From an uncultured Oscillospiraceae bacterium (GTDB lineage Bacteria > Bacillota > Clostridia > Oscillospirales > Acutalibacteraceae): DNA of 64,000 nucleotides. The DNA is taken from positions 124,001 through 188,000 of the forward strand of contig CAUDCW010000001.1 in the NCBI GenBank assembly GCA_958448165.1. Direction: 5' to 3'. Each line of letters begins with the position of its first letter. Position 1 is the stretch's first letter. The notes beneath the pieces are model-generated. The model was not told the origin of the DNA. It did not search any database and saw only the letters and a program-made list of their open reading frames with translations. Below, in pieces: positions 26,360-33,791 of the stretch. The position numbers and the translations under genes were made by a program.

Positions 26360-26674
26360 ATGCTGTCGGCGTTTTGGGACATTGTTTTTATTTTTCTTTC
26401 TGTCGTGGGACTTATTGAGCTTATCCGCATTTTTATCTGCCGGCTTTTTAAGACAAAAAACGACAAAAACATTATAATACTCGTTCCGATAAAATGCGGA
26501 GCAAAGGACGCAGAATTGCTATTAAGAAGCGCCGCCGCAAAAGCAATGTGGGTTTACTGCGGCGCTATTGAGAAAGTGGTTTGTCTTGACTGCGGCGCAG
26601 ACGAGGAAACAAGAAAAATATGTATGCGGATATGCGATGAATATAAGTTTATGGAATACCGCACAAAGCTATAA
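26360..26674 (+). CDS. Small membrane protein of unknown function
   Basis: 104 residues if it starts at the ATG at 26360, nine bases after GGTGGAG; earlier ATGs at 26321 and 26351 have no usable RBS spacing. One or two membrane helices lie at about 3-28 (FWDIVFIFLSVVGLIELIRIFI). A soluble domain follows with NIIILVPIK, a Cys in KCGAKDAELLLRSA, VVCLDCGADEETRKICMRIC and a short tail. The five cysteines and the fold suggest a small alpha/beta domain after the membrane anchor. I do not recognise the family. A MITE-like repeat ends 52 bp upstream and may supply transcription signals. Confidence 0.7.
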   Translation: MLSAFWDIVFIFLSVVGLIELIRIFICRLFKTKNDKNIIILVPIKCGAKDAELLLRSAAAKAMWVYCGAIEKVVCLDCGADEETRKICMRICDEYKFMEYRTKL

Positions 26675-26684
26675 AAGACTATAA

Positions 26685-26840
26685 TACTAATACCTAATAA
26701 AAAGTAGACAATCTTTGCAGTCTAATTTCCGCAATACTGCGTTGTCGTCCTTGCAAGGCGTCAGCCTTGCGGCGTCCTCCGCCTTGTCTTGCAAAAATTA
26801 TCCTCGCAAATATAAGTCTACTTTCTATCAGGAATTAGTA
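26685..26840. mobile_element. MITE-like element, family 2 (copy 1)
   Basis: 156 bp with imperfect terminal inverted repeats TACTAATACCTAATAAAAAG (left) and TACTAATTCCTGATAGAAAG (inverse of the right end), then AGAC on both sides. The centre has a GCAAGGCGTCAGCCTTGCGG palindrome. A shorter copy occurs at 38067-38147. Confidence 0.8.
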
Positions 26841-26841
26841 T

Positions 26842-26881
26842 AAAAAAACTCCGGTCATACAAATGACCGGAGTAATTTTTT
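26842..26881 (-). terminator. Terminator of the maltose-type ABC transporter operon
   Basis: ACTCCGGTCAT/ATGACCGGAGT stem with a four-base loop, T-rich on both sides, ten bases past the last permease gene. Confidence 0.88.
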
Positions 26882-26890
26882 GTAAAATTT

Positions 26891-27769
26891 TTATCCCTTT
26901 ACTGCGCCTGCAACAATACCCTTGATGATATGCTTCTGGCAAGCAAAATAGAAGATTATAATAGGAATTATGCTAACAACGATAAGCGCCATAATCGCAC
27001 CGATATCAGACTGACCGTAGCTGCCGTTGAGATACTGAATCTGAATTGGTATCGTTCTGTACTCGTTCTTGTCAAGAACAAGATAAGGCAGCAGATAGTC
27101 GTTCCATACCCACATTGTTTCAAGAATACCAACCGAGATAAATGTCGGCTTCATAACCGGCAGAACCACGCTGAAGAAGGTTCTTATAGGGCCGGCACCG
27201 TCAATGCTTGCCGACTCCTCAATCTCAAGCGGAATAGACTTGACAAATCCCGTGAACATAAATATAGCCAGTCCTGCACCGAAGCCCAGATAAACAATAA
27301 CGATACCCCACGGAGTGTTAAGACTGAGGTTGTTCGCTGTTTTAGACAGTGTGAACATAACCATCTGGAACGGAACAATCATCGAGAAGATGCAGAAATA
27401 GTAAATAATCTTGCATACAATGCTGTTTACTCTTGTAATATACCATGCGGTCATTGATGTAAACAGAAGAATTACAAAAACAGATGCAACCGTGATAAAC
27501 AGGCTGATAATAACAGCCTTCCAGAAAGGATAGTTTCCTGAAACCATACCTCTGATAAAGTTTTCAAAGCCTACAAAGGTGTCCCCGTTAGGCAGTGAAA
27601 ACGGCTCGGCACTGATTGCGGTCTTAAGCTTGAAGGAGTTGAACAGAACAATGATAATCGGCATAATATACACAACCGAAATTATCGAAAACACAACGCT
27701 TAAAACGATTTTTCCTGTTTTTCTCGGCGCCTTAAATTCGCTTTTATCAATTTTTTTAGCGTTATCCAT
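26891..27769 (-). CDS. Carbohydrate ABC transporter permease, MalG type
   Basis: 292 residues with six predicted membrane helices (first at about 20-45, KIVLSVVFSIISVVYIMPIIIVLFNSF). The cytoplasmic EAA loop reads EIEESASIDGAGPIRTFFSVVLPVMKP, the contact with the ATPase in CUT1-family importers. With the MalF-type protein it forms the channel for maltose/malto-oligosaccharides or a related sugar. Its ATG overlaps the stop of the upstream permease (TAATG), which implies translational coupling. No ATPase gene is present in this cluster, so a shared MsmX-type ATPase encoded elsewhere probably powers it. Confidence 0.92.
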   Translation of the reverse strand: MDNAKKIDKSEFKAPRKTGKIVLSVVFSIISVVYIMPIIIVLFNSFKLKTAISAEPFSLPNGDTFVGFENFIRGMVSGNYPFWKAVIISLFITVASVFVILLFTSMTAWYITRVNSIVCKIIYYFCIFSMIVPFQMVMFTLSKTANNLSLNTPWGIVIVYLGFGAGLAIFMFTGFVKSIPLEIEESASIDGAGPIRTFFSVVLPVMKPTFISVGILETMWVWNDYLLPYLVLDKNEYRTIPIQIQYLNGSYGQSDIGAIMALIVVSIIPIIIFYFACQKHIIKGIVAGAVKG

Positions 27770-28635
27770 TATTGCTGAACCTCCCTCTTGCGTGTAAAGT
27801 AAAGCTGAAGGAGTGCAATGCCGGCAACAACAACAAAGAATACTACCGCCTTTGCCTGTCCTACGCCTCTGAAGTTATTATTTGCATAGAAGGTGTTGTA
27901 AATATCAAGTGCAAGCATCTGCGTTTTCTTTACGGCAACACCCGACGTAAAGTCAATAGGCATACCGTTTGTAAGCGCAAGGTTCTGGTCGAACAGCTTG
28001 AACGAGTTTGTAAGTGTAAGGAATGTGCAAATTGTAATTGACGGAGCCATCATAGGAATTGTAATCTTTGTAAGGATTCTCGGCTTTGATGCGCCGTCAA
28101 TTCTTGCCGCCTCATAAAGATGATTCGGAATCGACTGGAAACCGGCTATGTAAATTATCATCATATATCCTGCCTGCTGCCAACACATAAGAATAACAAG
28201 TCCCCAGAAGCCGAAGGTTTCGTTAAGAACAATGGAAGTTCCGAAGTTCTTAAGAATACCGTCAAAAATAAGCTGCCAGATATAACCGAGAACAATACCG
28301 CCGATAAGGTTAGGCATAAAGAATACTGTTCTGAAAACGTTGCTTCCTCTTATACCCAGCGTTAAAACATATGCAATGGCAAAAGCCAGAACATTTATCA
28401 GAATAACCGAAACAACAACAAACATAACCGTGAACCAGAACGCATTCAGAAACGAAGCGTCCTGAAAAGCCTTGACATAGTTGTCAAAACCGACAAACGT
28501 AGCGTCGCTTGTTGTTATGAATTTACAGAATGAAAGATATATACCCTGAAAAAAGGGATATACAAAGCCTATTGCAAAAGCCGCCAACGTAGGCAACACG
28601 AATATAAGAAAATATCTTTTCTTAATTCTTGTCAA
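27769..28635 (-). CDS. Carbohydrate ABC transporter permease, MalF type
   Basis: 288 residues, six membrane helices, start MTRIKKRYFLIFVLPTLAAFAIGFVYPFFQGIYLSF. The EAA loop is LYEAARIDGASKPRILTKITIPMMAP. Features such as CQQAGYMMIIYIAGFQSIP are typical of the sugar-importing CUT1 permeases. The gene starts 78 bp after the binding-protein gene with a good RBS (AAAGGAGGG) and overlaps the next permease gene. The proximity of a pullulanase gene and the transporter family together suggest uptake of starch breakdown products; the exact sugar is not determined by sequence. Confidence 0.92.
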   Translation of the reverse strand: MTRIKKRYFLIFVLPTLAAFAIGFVYPFFQGIYLSFCKFITTSDATFVGFDNYVKAFQDASFLNAFWFTVMFVVVSVILINVLAFAIAYVLTLGIRGSNVFRTVFFMPNLIGGIVLGYIWQLIFDGILKNFGTSIVLNETFGFWGLVILMCWQQAGYMMIIYIAGFQSIPNHLYEAARIDGASKPRILTKITIPMMAPSITICTFLTLTNSFKLFDQNLALTNGMPIDFTSGVAVKKTQMLALDIYNTFYANNNFRGVGQAKAVVFFVVVAGIALLQLYFTRKREVQQ

Positions 28636-28713
28636 AGGAACCCCTCCTTTGTGGATTCATCAAGAAAGGGAGCGTTTTACCGCTCCCTTCCGATTAAGCG
28701 TATAAATTAAAGA

Positions 28714-30078
28714 TTAGCCCTGATGAGCAGCTGCATACTCTGTTTTCCAGCCGTCAACAAATGCTGTCTTAACTGCATCCCATTCGCTTGTGCCTGCAGC
28801 ATACTGTGTGAGAGCAGCGCCAACACCGTTCTTCCAGTTCTCAGAAGGAATTGATGAGAAGTTCCAGGATACTGCTGTTTTGCCGTCAGCTACATACTGG
28901 TTAGCAATAGCAACGAGCGGGTTTGTAGCTTCTTTAGCTGCCTTGAACGGAATAACAAAGCCCATATCCTCAGCAAGAGCCTTTGTGCCCTTATCGCTTG
29001 TTACACACCACTTCATGAACTCAAGTGTTGCTGCGATGTCGTCTGCTGAAGCCTTTGAGTTTACACACCAGTAGTTCTCAGAACCTGTGCAAAGACCCTG
29101 GTTCTCTTCGTCCTTAGCGCCGATGTAAATCGGAAGCATACCGAGCTCGTCGTCCTTAAGGCCTTCTTTGCCATCGTTCTTTACAGAATCATAAGCCCAT
29201 GTGCCGTTCTGATAGAATACAGCCTTGCCTGTCTTGAACTCTGTTTCAGCGTCAGTACCTGTCTTGCTTGCAAGCTCAGTCTTGTCGCATGTTGCGTTGT
29301 TTATGTAGAGATCCCAGATGTTCTTGTAGTTGTCAAGGTATGTACCCTCGATAGCGTCTGTCTCAGAAATGCCCTTATCCTTGTATTCATAGTAGATAGG
29401 CATATTAGCAAGGTGAGTCTTGAATCTCCAGTCAGAAGAGCCGTCCATACCTGCTGATGTGAATGCACCGTCAACGCCGAGAGCGTCCTTATTCTTCTGA
29501 ATTTCTTCAGCTACTGTCTTAAGAGCATTGAAGTTGTTAAGGTCGTCAATCTTCTTGATTGTAGCGAAGTCAGCTGCAAAATACTTGTCGAGCAATGTCT
29601 TGTTGTAGATAATGCCGTATGTTTCAATAACATATGCAATGCCGGGAACCTTGTCGCCATCCTTAAGAGCAAAGTCATCGCTTGTAAGCTCCTTGTAAAC
29701 GTCTGAAGCTGCAAGGTCATAGCAATAATCCTTCCAGTTAGCATATCCTACAGGACCGTTAACCTGGAACAATGTCGGAGCGTCTGCCTTATCCATCTCA
29801 GATGTAAGAGTCTCCTCATATTTGCCCTCAGCAGCTGTAAGAACAGTTACCTTTGTGCCTGTTTCCTCAGTGTAAGCCTTTGCAAGCTCCTGCCACTGCT
29901 TGTCCTGCTCCGGCTTAAAGTTTAAGTAATAAACCTTACCCTTTGCAGCGTCGCCAGAAGCAGCCGGTGCCTCTGAGCTTGACCCTGAACTTGATGTTGT
30001 TGAACCGCATCCGACAAAAGCTGTTGCAGCCATGCAGGCAGCCAAGCCGAAAGCTAAGATTTTTGATAATCTGCGCAT
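28714..30078 (-). CDS. Extracellular sugar-binding lipoprotein (MalE-like, family 1)
   Basis: 454 residues. The N-terminus has a lipoprotein signal with lipobox FVGC (Cys24), then a Ser-rich linker (SSSGSSSEAPAASG). The mature part starts VYYLNFKPEQDKQWQELAKAYTEETGTKVTVLTA and keeps the two-lobed solute-binding pattern, with a C-terminal WNFSSIPSENWKNGVGAAL. It would capture sugars at the cell surface and deliver them to the two permeases encoded downstream. It is the first gene of a three-gene operon with its own promoter region, so it is likely made in excess. Specificity (maltose/maltodextrin versus another oligosaccharide) is inferred from context. Confidence 0.92.
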   Translation of the reverse strand: MRRLSKILAFGLAACMAATAFVGCGSTTSSSGSSSEAPAASGDAAKGKVYYLNFKPEQDKQWQELAKAYTEETGTKVTVLTAAEGKYEETLTSEMDKADAPTLFQVNGPVGYANWKDYCYDLAASDVYKELTSDDFALKDGDKVPGIAYVIETYGIIYNKTLLDKYFAADFATIKKIDDLNNFNALKTVAEEIQKNKDALGVDGAFTSAGMDGSSDWRFKTHLANMPIYYEYKDKGISETDAIEGTYLDNYKNIWDLYINNATCDKTELASKTGTDAETEFKTGKAVFYQNGTWAYDSVKNDGKEGLKDDELGMLPIYIGAKDEENQGLCTGSENYWCVNSKASADDIAATLEFMKWCVTSDKGTKALAEDMGFVIPFKAAKEATNPLVAIANQYVADGKTAVSWNFSSIPSENWKNGVGAALTQYAAGTSEWDAVKTAFVDGWKTEYAAAHQG

Positions 30079-30181
30079 AATTGTTTGTCCTTCTTTCTTT
30101 TTGATTTACCATCTTATCAAACCAACCGCTGTCCGCAAAGGCGAAAAGCAGCATCTTTACTCGGAAAGAGGCGATTTGTGC

Positions 30182-30202
30182 AAAATAAACTAAAGTTATT
30201 TT
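30182..30202. promoter_or_regulatory. Operator-like palindrome in the sugar transporter promoter region
   Basis: AAAATAA-ACTAAAG-TTATTTT, perfect 7-base arms around a 7-base centre, about 20-40 bases downstream of the proposed start point. It may be a repressor site; no dedicated regulator gene is adjacent. Confidence 0.4.
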
Positions 30203-30225
30203 AACAATTCTCTCATTCCGTCAAT

Positions 30226-30254
30226 ATGATATCACAGCAAAGATAAAAAAGCAA
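30226..30254 (-). promoter_or_regulatory. Candidate promoter of the sugar ABC operon
   Basis: Minus strand TTGCTT (30249-30254), 17-base spacer, TATCAT (30226-30231). A weaker alternative TTGACG/TAAAAT pair lies closer to the gene. Between 30,255 and 30,570 I see no gene and no clear promoter for the sigma-factor gene. Confidence 0.45.
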
Positions 30255-30570
30255 TATATTTATTTATTTTTTTCATTTCGCATTAAAATGCTGCTTTTTT
30301 TTGTGCATTTTTTTCGTCCTTAATAAAAACTCCAAGCTTTTATATTATACATTACCGATTTCTGTAAGCGGAATATAGCCTTATCCCGGCTTCGGCTTGC
30401 TTTACCGATATATCACGGAGTTGAAATTATTATTTTTCTGCATTATTATTTTTTTATTGCACTAAATCGTCTTTCTGATTCGTGTTTATTGGTGAGCAGG
30501 CGATAATACAATGCCGAACAGGCGCCTTGATGTATTGTTTTGCTCCGCTTGCCCGAAAGGAGGAATGAGG

Positions 30571-31086
30571 ATGATAACCCCTGCGCAAAGCAGACAAGCC
30601 TTTGAACAGCTTGTAGACGAATATTCCGATATGATTTATCGTATCGCATACCAGAACCTGCGCAGCAGCTATGACGCCGAAGACATAATGCAGGACGTTT
30701 TTCTTTCACTTTTAAAATCAAACGCCGGATTCAGCGACAGCGCTCACATGAAGGCATGGCTTATAAAGGTAACGGTGAACAAATGCATTGACTTCAAAAA
30801 ATCGGCGAGATACCGCACCACTGTTACGCTTGACGAGCAAACCGCACGCTACGACAGCGAGGAGCTTGGCGTTATGGACGAAATATTCAAGCTGCCCGAG
30901 GAAGATAGAAACATCATCTATCTTTACTATTACGAGGGCTACACCATAGCAGAAATTGCACAAATCTTAGGCAAAAAGCAGAACACGGTAAACTCAAAGC
31001 TTCAAAGAGCCAGAAAGAAGCTTCAGTCATTACTTAAGAAAGGCGGATATTATTATGAAAGACATTTACAGAAAAGCACTGAATAA
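30571..31086 (+). CDS. ECF-type RNA polymerase sigma factor
   Basis: 171 residues from ATG at 30571, seven bases after AGGAGG; upstream in-frame ATGs have poor spacing. Region 2 covers QAFEQLVDEYSDMIYRIAYQNLRSSYDAEDIMQDVFLSLLKS, and region 4 is LPEEDRNIIYLYYYEGYTIAEIAQILGKKQNTVNSKLQRARKKL with the helix-turn-helix. This two-domain form without sigma 1.1 or 3 is the extracytoplasmic-function class. The next gene, overlapping by 32 bp, encodes a single-span membrane protein that is a likely anti-sigma factor. The signal sensed and the regulon are unknown. Confidence 0.93.
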   Translation: MITPAQSRQAFEQLVDEYSDMIYRIAYQNLRSSYDAEDIMQDVFLSLLKSNAGFSDSAHMKAWLIKVTVNKCIDFKKSARYRTTVTLDEQTARYDSEELGVMDEIFKLPEEDRNIIYLYYYEGYTIAEIAQILGKKQNTVNSKLQRARKKLQSLLKKGGYYYERHLQKSTE

Positions 31087-31939
31087 AACCACACCATCTC
31101 AAAAAGCAGTCAGCAAAGCGAAGGCTTTGTATGATTCACCGGCAGTAACATACGAAAAAGCAGGCAACATTACCGAGCTTAAACCAAAGAAGAAGTCACA
31201 CGCATACAAGGGCGTTATCGCCGCATCACTTGCCGTTGCATTGACGCTCGGCGCAATATTCGGCTGCGGTATTCTCACCACAGGCAACACTGACGGCACA
31301 CAGCCGCAGTACGGTTTTATCATCACAGCCAATGCCGCAGAAATCACGCACGAGCAATCGGCAAGCATCGCACTTGATGATGGTGCTATGAATTACAGCT
31401 ACGGCGGCGATTTCGGAGAGCCTGTTTTTGATTACAACACGGTATTTCCGATAAAGTGCGAGGGTACAAGCATTGATACCGTCACCTATTCAATCAGCAA
31501 TAGTGCGTTTCAAATTTCCTATCTTGACAACAACCCTGTGCTCTCAGGCACAGAGCTTGAAGACACATTAAATGTAGGCTCTCATTCTCCAAAAGCACGT
31601 AACGGTGAAACAGTATATATAAAACAATATTCAAGCTTTACTCTCGCCTACGACAATCAGGAGTCCGATAATTTTGCCATTGATATTGTAGGATTGACGA
31701 ATTTGTCAAGCGATGAACACGATATTATATTTGCTGATGTTCAGAATGTTGAAGAAGAGGTAAAATTCTTTAACAACCTGCTTAAAGACAGCGTGATTGA
31801 TGTAGCTGTCAAATTCAATGACGGCACAATTCAACACGAAAAAATATTAATCGGCTGTGAAGCAAGACCATACACCGACGGACCGAAATCAGGCGTTGAA
31901 CCTGTTATCACCTTTTCTTTAGCTCCAAGCGAAACCTGA
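31055..31939 (+). CDS. Putative anti-sigma factor (DUF4179-like membrane protein)
   Basis: 294 residues. A basic cytoplasmic N-terminus (MKDIYRKALNKTTPSQKAVSKAKALYD, then KPKKKSHAYK) precedes one membrane helix at about 52-75 (GVIAASLAVALTLGAIFGCGIL). The extracytoplasmic part is about 220 residues and beta-rich, with ITANAAEI shortly after the helix, as in DUF4179-type anti-sigma factors. It begins inside the sigma-factor gene (32-bp overlap), the normal arrangement for sigma/anti-sigma pairs. It would hold the sigma factor at the membrane until an envelope signal arrives. Assignment rests on context and topology more than on a specific motif. Confidence 0.7.
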   Translation: MKDIYRKALNKTTPSQKAVSKAKALYDSPAVTYEKAGNITELKPKKKSHAYKGVIAASLAVALTLGAIFGCGILTTGNTDGTQPQYGFIITANAAEITHEQSASIALDDGAMNYSYGGDFGEPVFDYNTVFPIKCEGTSIDTVTYSISNSAFQISYLDNNPVLSGTELEDTLNVGSHSPKARNGETVYIKQYSSFTLAYDNQESDNFAIDIVGLTNLSSDEHDIIFADVQNVEEEVKFFNNLLKDSVIDVAVKFNDGTIQHEKILIGCEARPYTDGPKSGVEPVITFSLAPSET

Positions 31940-31976
31940 GCTTAACTAAAACCCCATAATCAAACTTCCCCCGAGA

Positions 31977-32008
31977 ACGGCTGTCTGCCAAAAGCGCAGA
32001 CAGCCGTT
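31977..32008 (+). terminator. Terminator of the sigma/anti-sigma operon
   Basis: ACGGCTGTCTGC/GCAGACAGCCGT stem with a 7-8-base loop, followed by TTTCATTATTTT. Confidence 0.8.
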
Positions 32009-32048
32009 TCATTATTTTGCAAAATTTTGCTTATATTTGTGCAATGTA

Positions 32049-32077
32049 TTGATTTATTCGTGCAAACATCGTATAAT
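32049..32077 (+). promoter_or_regulatory. Promoter of the DinJ-YafQ operon
   Basis: TTGATT (32049-32054), 17-base spacer, TATAAT (32072-32077); RBS AAAAGGAGAGG at 32092. Confidence 0.72.
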
Positions 32078-32106
32078 ATAGATATAAAATAAAAGGAGAG
32101 GATTTT

Positions 32107-32385
32107 ATGGCCGGTACAACAACCAATATCAGTATAAGAATGGATACTGATTTAAAGGCAGCTGCCGAATCGCTTTATTCTGAGCTGGGTATGAATTTAT
32201 CAACGGCATTCAATATTTTTGTCAGGCAATCACTTCGTGAGGGTGGTATCCCTTTTAAAATCACAACAGAAATTCCCAATCACGAAACAGTAGCCGCTAT
32301 GCTTGAGGCAGAAAGGATAGCCAAAGACCCTACTGTCAAGGGATATACAGATATGGATGAATTGCTGGCTGATTTGAACTCATGA
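32107..32385 (+). CDS. dinJ: RelB/DinJ family antitoxin
   Basis: 92 residues. The N-terminal ribbon-helix-helix (TNISIRMDTDLKAAAESLYSELGMNLSTAFNIFVRQSLREGGIPF) is the DinJ signature. It would bind its own promoter as a dimer. The C-terminal half (about 55-92) is the flexible toxin-neutralising segment. The stop codon overlaps the start of the toxin gene (ATGA), which couples their synthesis. The promoter and RBS directly upstream make this a self-contained type II module, next to two tRNA genes. Confidence 0.92.
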   Translation: MAGTTTNISIRMDTDLKAAAESLYSELGMNLSTAFNIFVRQSLREGGIPFKITTEIPNHETVAAMLEAERIAKDPTVKGYTDMDELLADLNS

Positions 32386-32666
32386 CGAAATACACCGTTA
32401 AGTACACTTCGCAATTTAAAAAAGATTACAAGCTTGCAAAAAAGCGTGGATTAAAGATGAATTTACTCGACGATATCATTATTAAACTCGCAAACGGTGA
32501 AGCTCTGCCGGATAAAAACTATGACCATTCTTTGTCCGGCAACTGGACAGGTCACAGAGAATGTCATATCCAACCGGACTGGCTGCTGATATACCGCATT
32601 ATCGACGATGTACTTGTTCTTTCACTATCAAGAACAGGCTCTCACAGCGATTTATTCAATGAATAA
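32382..32666 (+). CDS. yafQ: YafQ-family mRNA interferase toxin
   Basis: 94 residues, RelE/YafQ fold. Recognisable parts are FKKDYKLAKKRG at the start, NYDHSLSGNWTGHRECHIQPDWLLIYRI in the centre and a conserved C-terminal LSRTGSHSDLF. The residues H (in NYDHSLSG, GHRECHIQPDW) and the final HSDLF correspond to the catalytic region of YafQ, which cleaves mRNA on the ribosome. It is preceded by its DinJ antitoxin with a 4-base overlap. The sequence looks intact and probably active. Confidence 0.92.
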   Translation: MTKYTVKYTSQFKKDYKLAKKRGLKMNLLDDIIIKLANGEALPDKNYDHSLSGNWTGHRECHIQPDWLLIYRIIDDVLVLSLSRTGSHSDLFNE

Positions 32667-32752
32667 TTCCAAAACGGCTGTGCCGATTAACCATCAGCAC
32701 AGCCGTCAAAACCAGCAATATAAAAACAAATAAAAAAATTCGGCAAAAAGGC

Positions 32753-32780
32753 TTGACTTTTCCGAAAAAACGGATATAAT
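32753..32780 (+). promoter_or_regulatory. Promoter of tRNA-Gln/tRNA-Pro
   Basis: TTGACT (32753-32758), 16-base spacer, perfect TATAAT (32775-32780), 20 bases before the tRNA-Gln. Confidence 0.8.
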
Positions 32781-32799
32781 ATATATTGCTGTTCAGTGA

Positions 32800-32870
32800 T
32801 GCGGAATTGTGTAAGGGTAGCACGACAGACTCTGACTCTGTTTGTCTGGGTTCGAATCCTAGTTCCGCAG
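32800..32870 (+). tRNA. tRNA-Gln (anticodon CUG)
   Basis: Acceptor TGCGGAA/TTCCGCA, D-stem GTG/CAC, anticodon stem ACAGA/TCTGT with loop CTCTGAC (anticodon CTG), T-arm with GGTTCGAATCC. The CCA end is encoded (32871-32873). Confidence 0.92.
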
Positions 32871-32876
32871 CCAACA

Positions 32877-32901
32877 AGCCCCGAACAATCGGGGCTTTAT
32901 A
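32877..32901 (+). terminator. Hairpin between the two tRNA genes
   Basis: AGCCCCGA/TCGGGGCT stem followed by a short T-rich run. Confidence 0.55.
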
Positions 32902-32904
32902 TTT

Positions 32905-32978
32905 CGAGGTGTAGCTCAGTTTGGTAGAGTGCTTCGTTCGGGACGAAGAAGCCGCAGGTTCAAGTCCTGTCACCTCGA
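32905..32978 (+). tRNA. tRNA-Pro (anticodon CGG)
   Basis: Acceptor CGAGGTG/CACCTCG, anticodon stem CTTCG/CGAAG with loop TTCGGGA (anticodon CGG), T-loop GGTTCAAGTCC, encoded CCA (32979-32981). Confidence 0.94.
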
Positions 32979-32987
32979 CCACAAAAA

Positions 32988-33022
32988 ATCCGAGCTATGA
33001 GAACATAGTTCGGATTTCTTGT
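32988..33022 (+). terminator. Terminator after tRNA-Pro
   Basis: AATCCGAGCTATG/CATAGTTCGGATT stem (one G-T pair), then TTCTTGTTT. Confidence 0.75.
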
Positions 33023-33062
33023 TTATTTCAGCATTTGATAATATATAAAGGGGTTGTTTGTT

Positions 33063-33353
33063 GTGCCTACACGATCAGATATCGAAAACGCCATAAGAAC
33101 ACTCCTTGTACGTTATAACGCCGAATATGCGTTGCTTTTCGGCTCTTATGCAAGAGGAGATGAAACTCCTGACTCGGATGTAGATGTTGTGGTATTTGGC
33201 GGAAAGAATTTTAAAAAGTCAAATATATTTGCGTTTGCCGAAGAACTCCGTGAAATGACAGGCAAAAATGTCGATGCATTCGAAATTTGCGAGGTTGATA
33301 CCGGAACTCCGTTTTATGAAAATCTCATCAGGGAGGGTATAAAAATCGCATGA
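33063..33353 (+). CDS. mntA: MntA-type minimal nucleotidyltransferase antitoxin
   Basis: 96 residues from a GTG at 33063, nine bases after AAAGGGG; a TTG at 33054 is an alternative but abuts the RBS. It has the minimal-nucleotidyltransferase motif GSYARGDETPDSDVD, an exact GS-x10-D-x-D. In characterised pairs MntA adds AMP groups to the tyrosine of the HepT toxin and so silences it. Further on DAFEICEVDTGTPFYENLIREG matches the end of the family. Its stop overlaps the next gene (ATGA), which encodes the HEPN toxin. Confidence 0.92.
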   Translation: MPTRSDIENAIRTLLVRYNAEYALLFGSYARGDETPDSDVDVVVFGGKNFKKSNIFAFAEELREMTGKNVDAFEICEVDTGTPFYENLIREGIKIA

Positions 33354-33691
33354 TAACTTCAGATAAAGAACGAATTAAAAAAATCATCAGGACTTGGAAC
33401 TCCCTGCAAAATCAGATAGAAAAACATAATATTACAAAAGAATTACTTTTAACCGATGAGTTTTCCCAGTGGGCAGTAACAACTCCCTTATATAATATTG
33501 GCGAGCAGGTTTATAAGCTCAGCAATGAACTAAAAAAACAAAACCCTGAAATTCCTTGGAGTGTAGTTTCAGGTTTAAGGCACAGATTAGTGCATGATTA
33601 CGAGGGAATAAATTGGTCTGTTATTGTCGAAGTGGTATTTGATGAAATGGGCGAATTTATAGCATCCATTGAAAAATTTGCAAATGAATAA
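33350..33691 (+). CDS. hepT: HepT-type HEPN ribonuclease toxin (DUF86)
   Basis: 113 residues, all-alpha. It holds the RX4HXY motif of HepT toxins as RHRLVHDY: R and H form the RNase site and Y is the residue AMPylated by MntA. The usual context GLRHRLVHDYEGINWSVI, and NIGEQVYKLSN earlier, fit the DUF86/HEPN family. It forms a type VII-like toxin-antitoxin pair with the upstream mntA (4-base overlap). All motif residues are present, so the toxin is likely functional. The terminator hairpin that follows closes the operon. Confidence 0.92.
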   Translation: MITSDKERIKKIIRTWNSLQNQIEKHNITKELLLTDEFSQWAVTTPLYNIGEQVYKLSNELKKQNPEIPWSVVSGLRHRLVHDYEGINWSVIVEVVFDEMGEFIASIEKFANE

Positions 33692-33700
33692 AAACAGGAA

Positions 33701-33737
33701 TACACACCTTTCGTAACGGATGGTGTGTATATTTTTC
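33701..33737 (+). terminator. Terminator of mntA-hepT
   Basis: TACACACC/GGTGTGTA stem followed by TATTTTTCC. Confidence 0.7.
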
Positions 33738-33740
33738 CTG

Positions 33741-33777
33741 TTGACACAAAAGCCGCAGCTTCATTCCGCTGCGGCTT
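33741..33777 (-). terminator. Terminator of the ymfF-ymfH-lgt-folD operon
   Basis: AAGCCGCAGC/GCTGCGGCTT stem, followed on the minus strand by TTTTGTG. Confidence 0.75.
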
Positions 33778-33791
33778 AAATTATTTATCTG

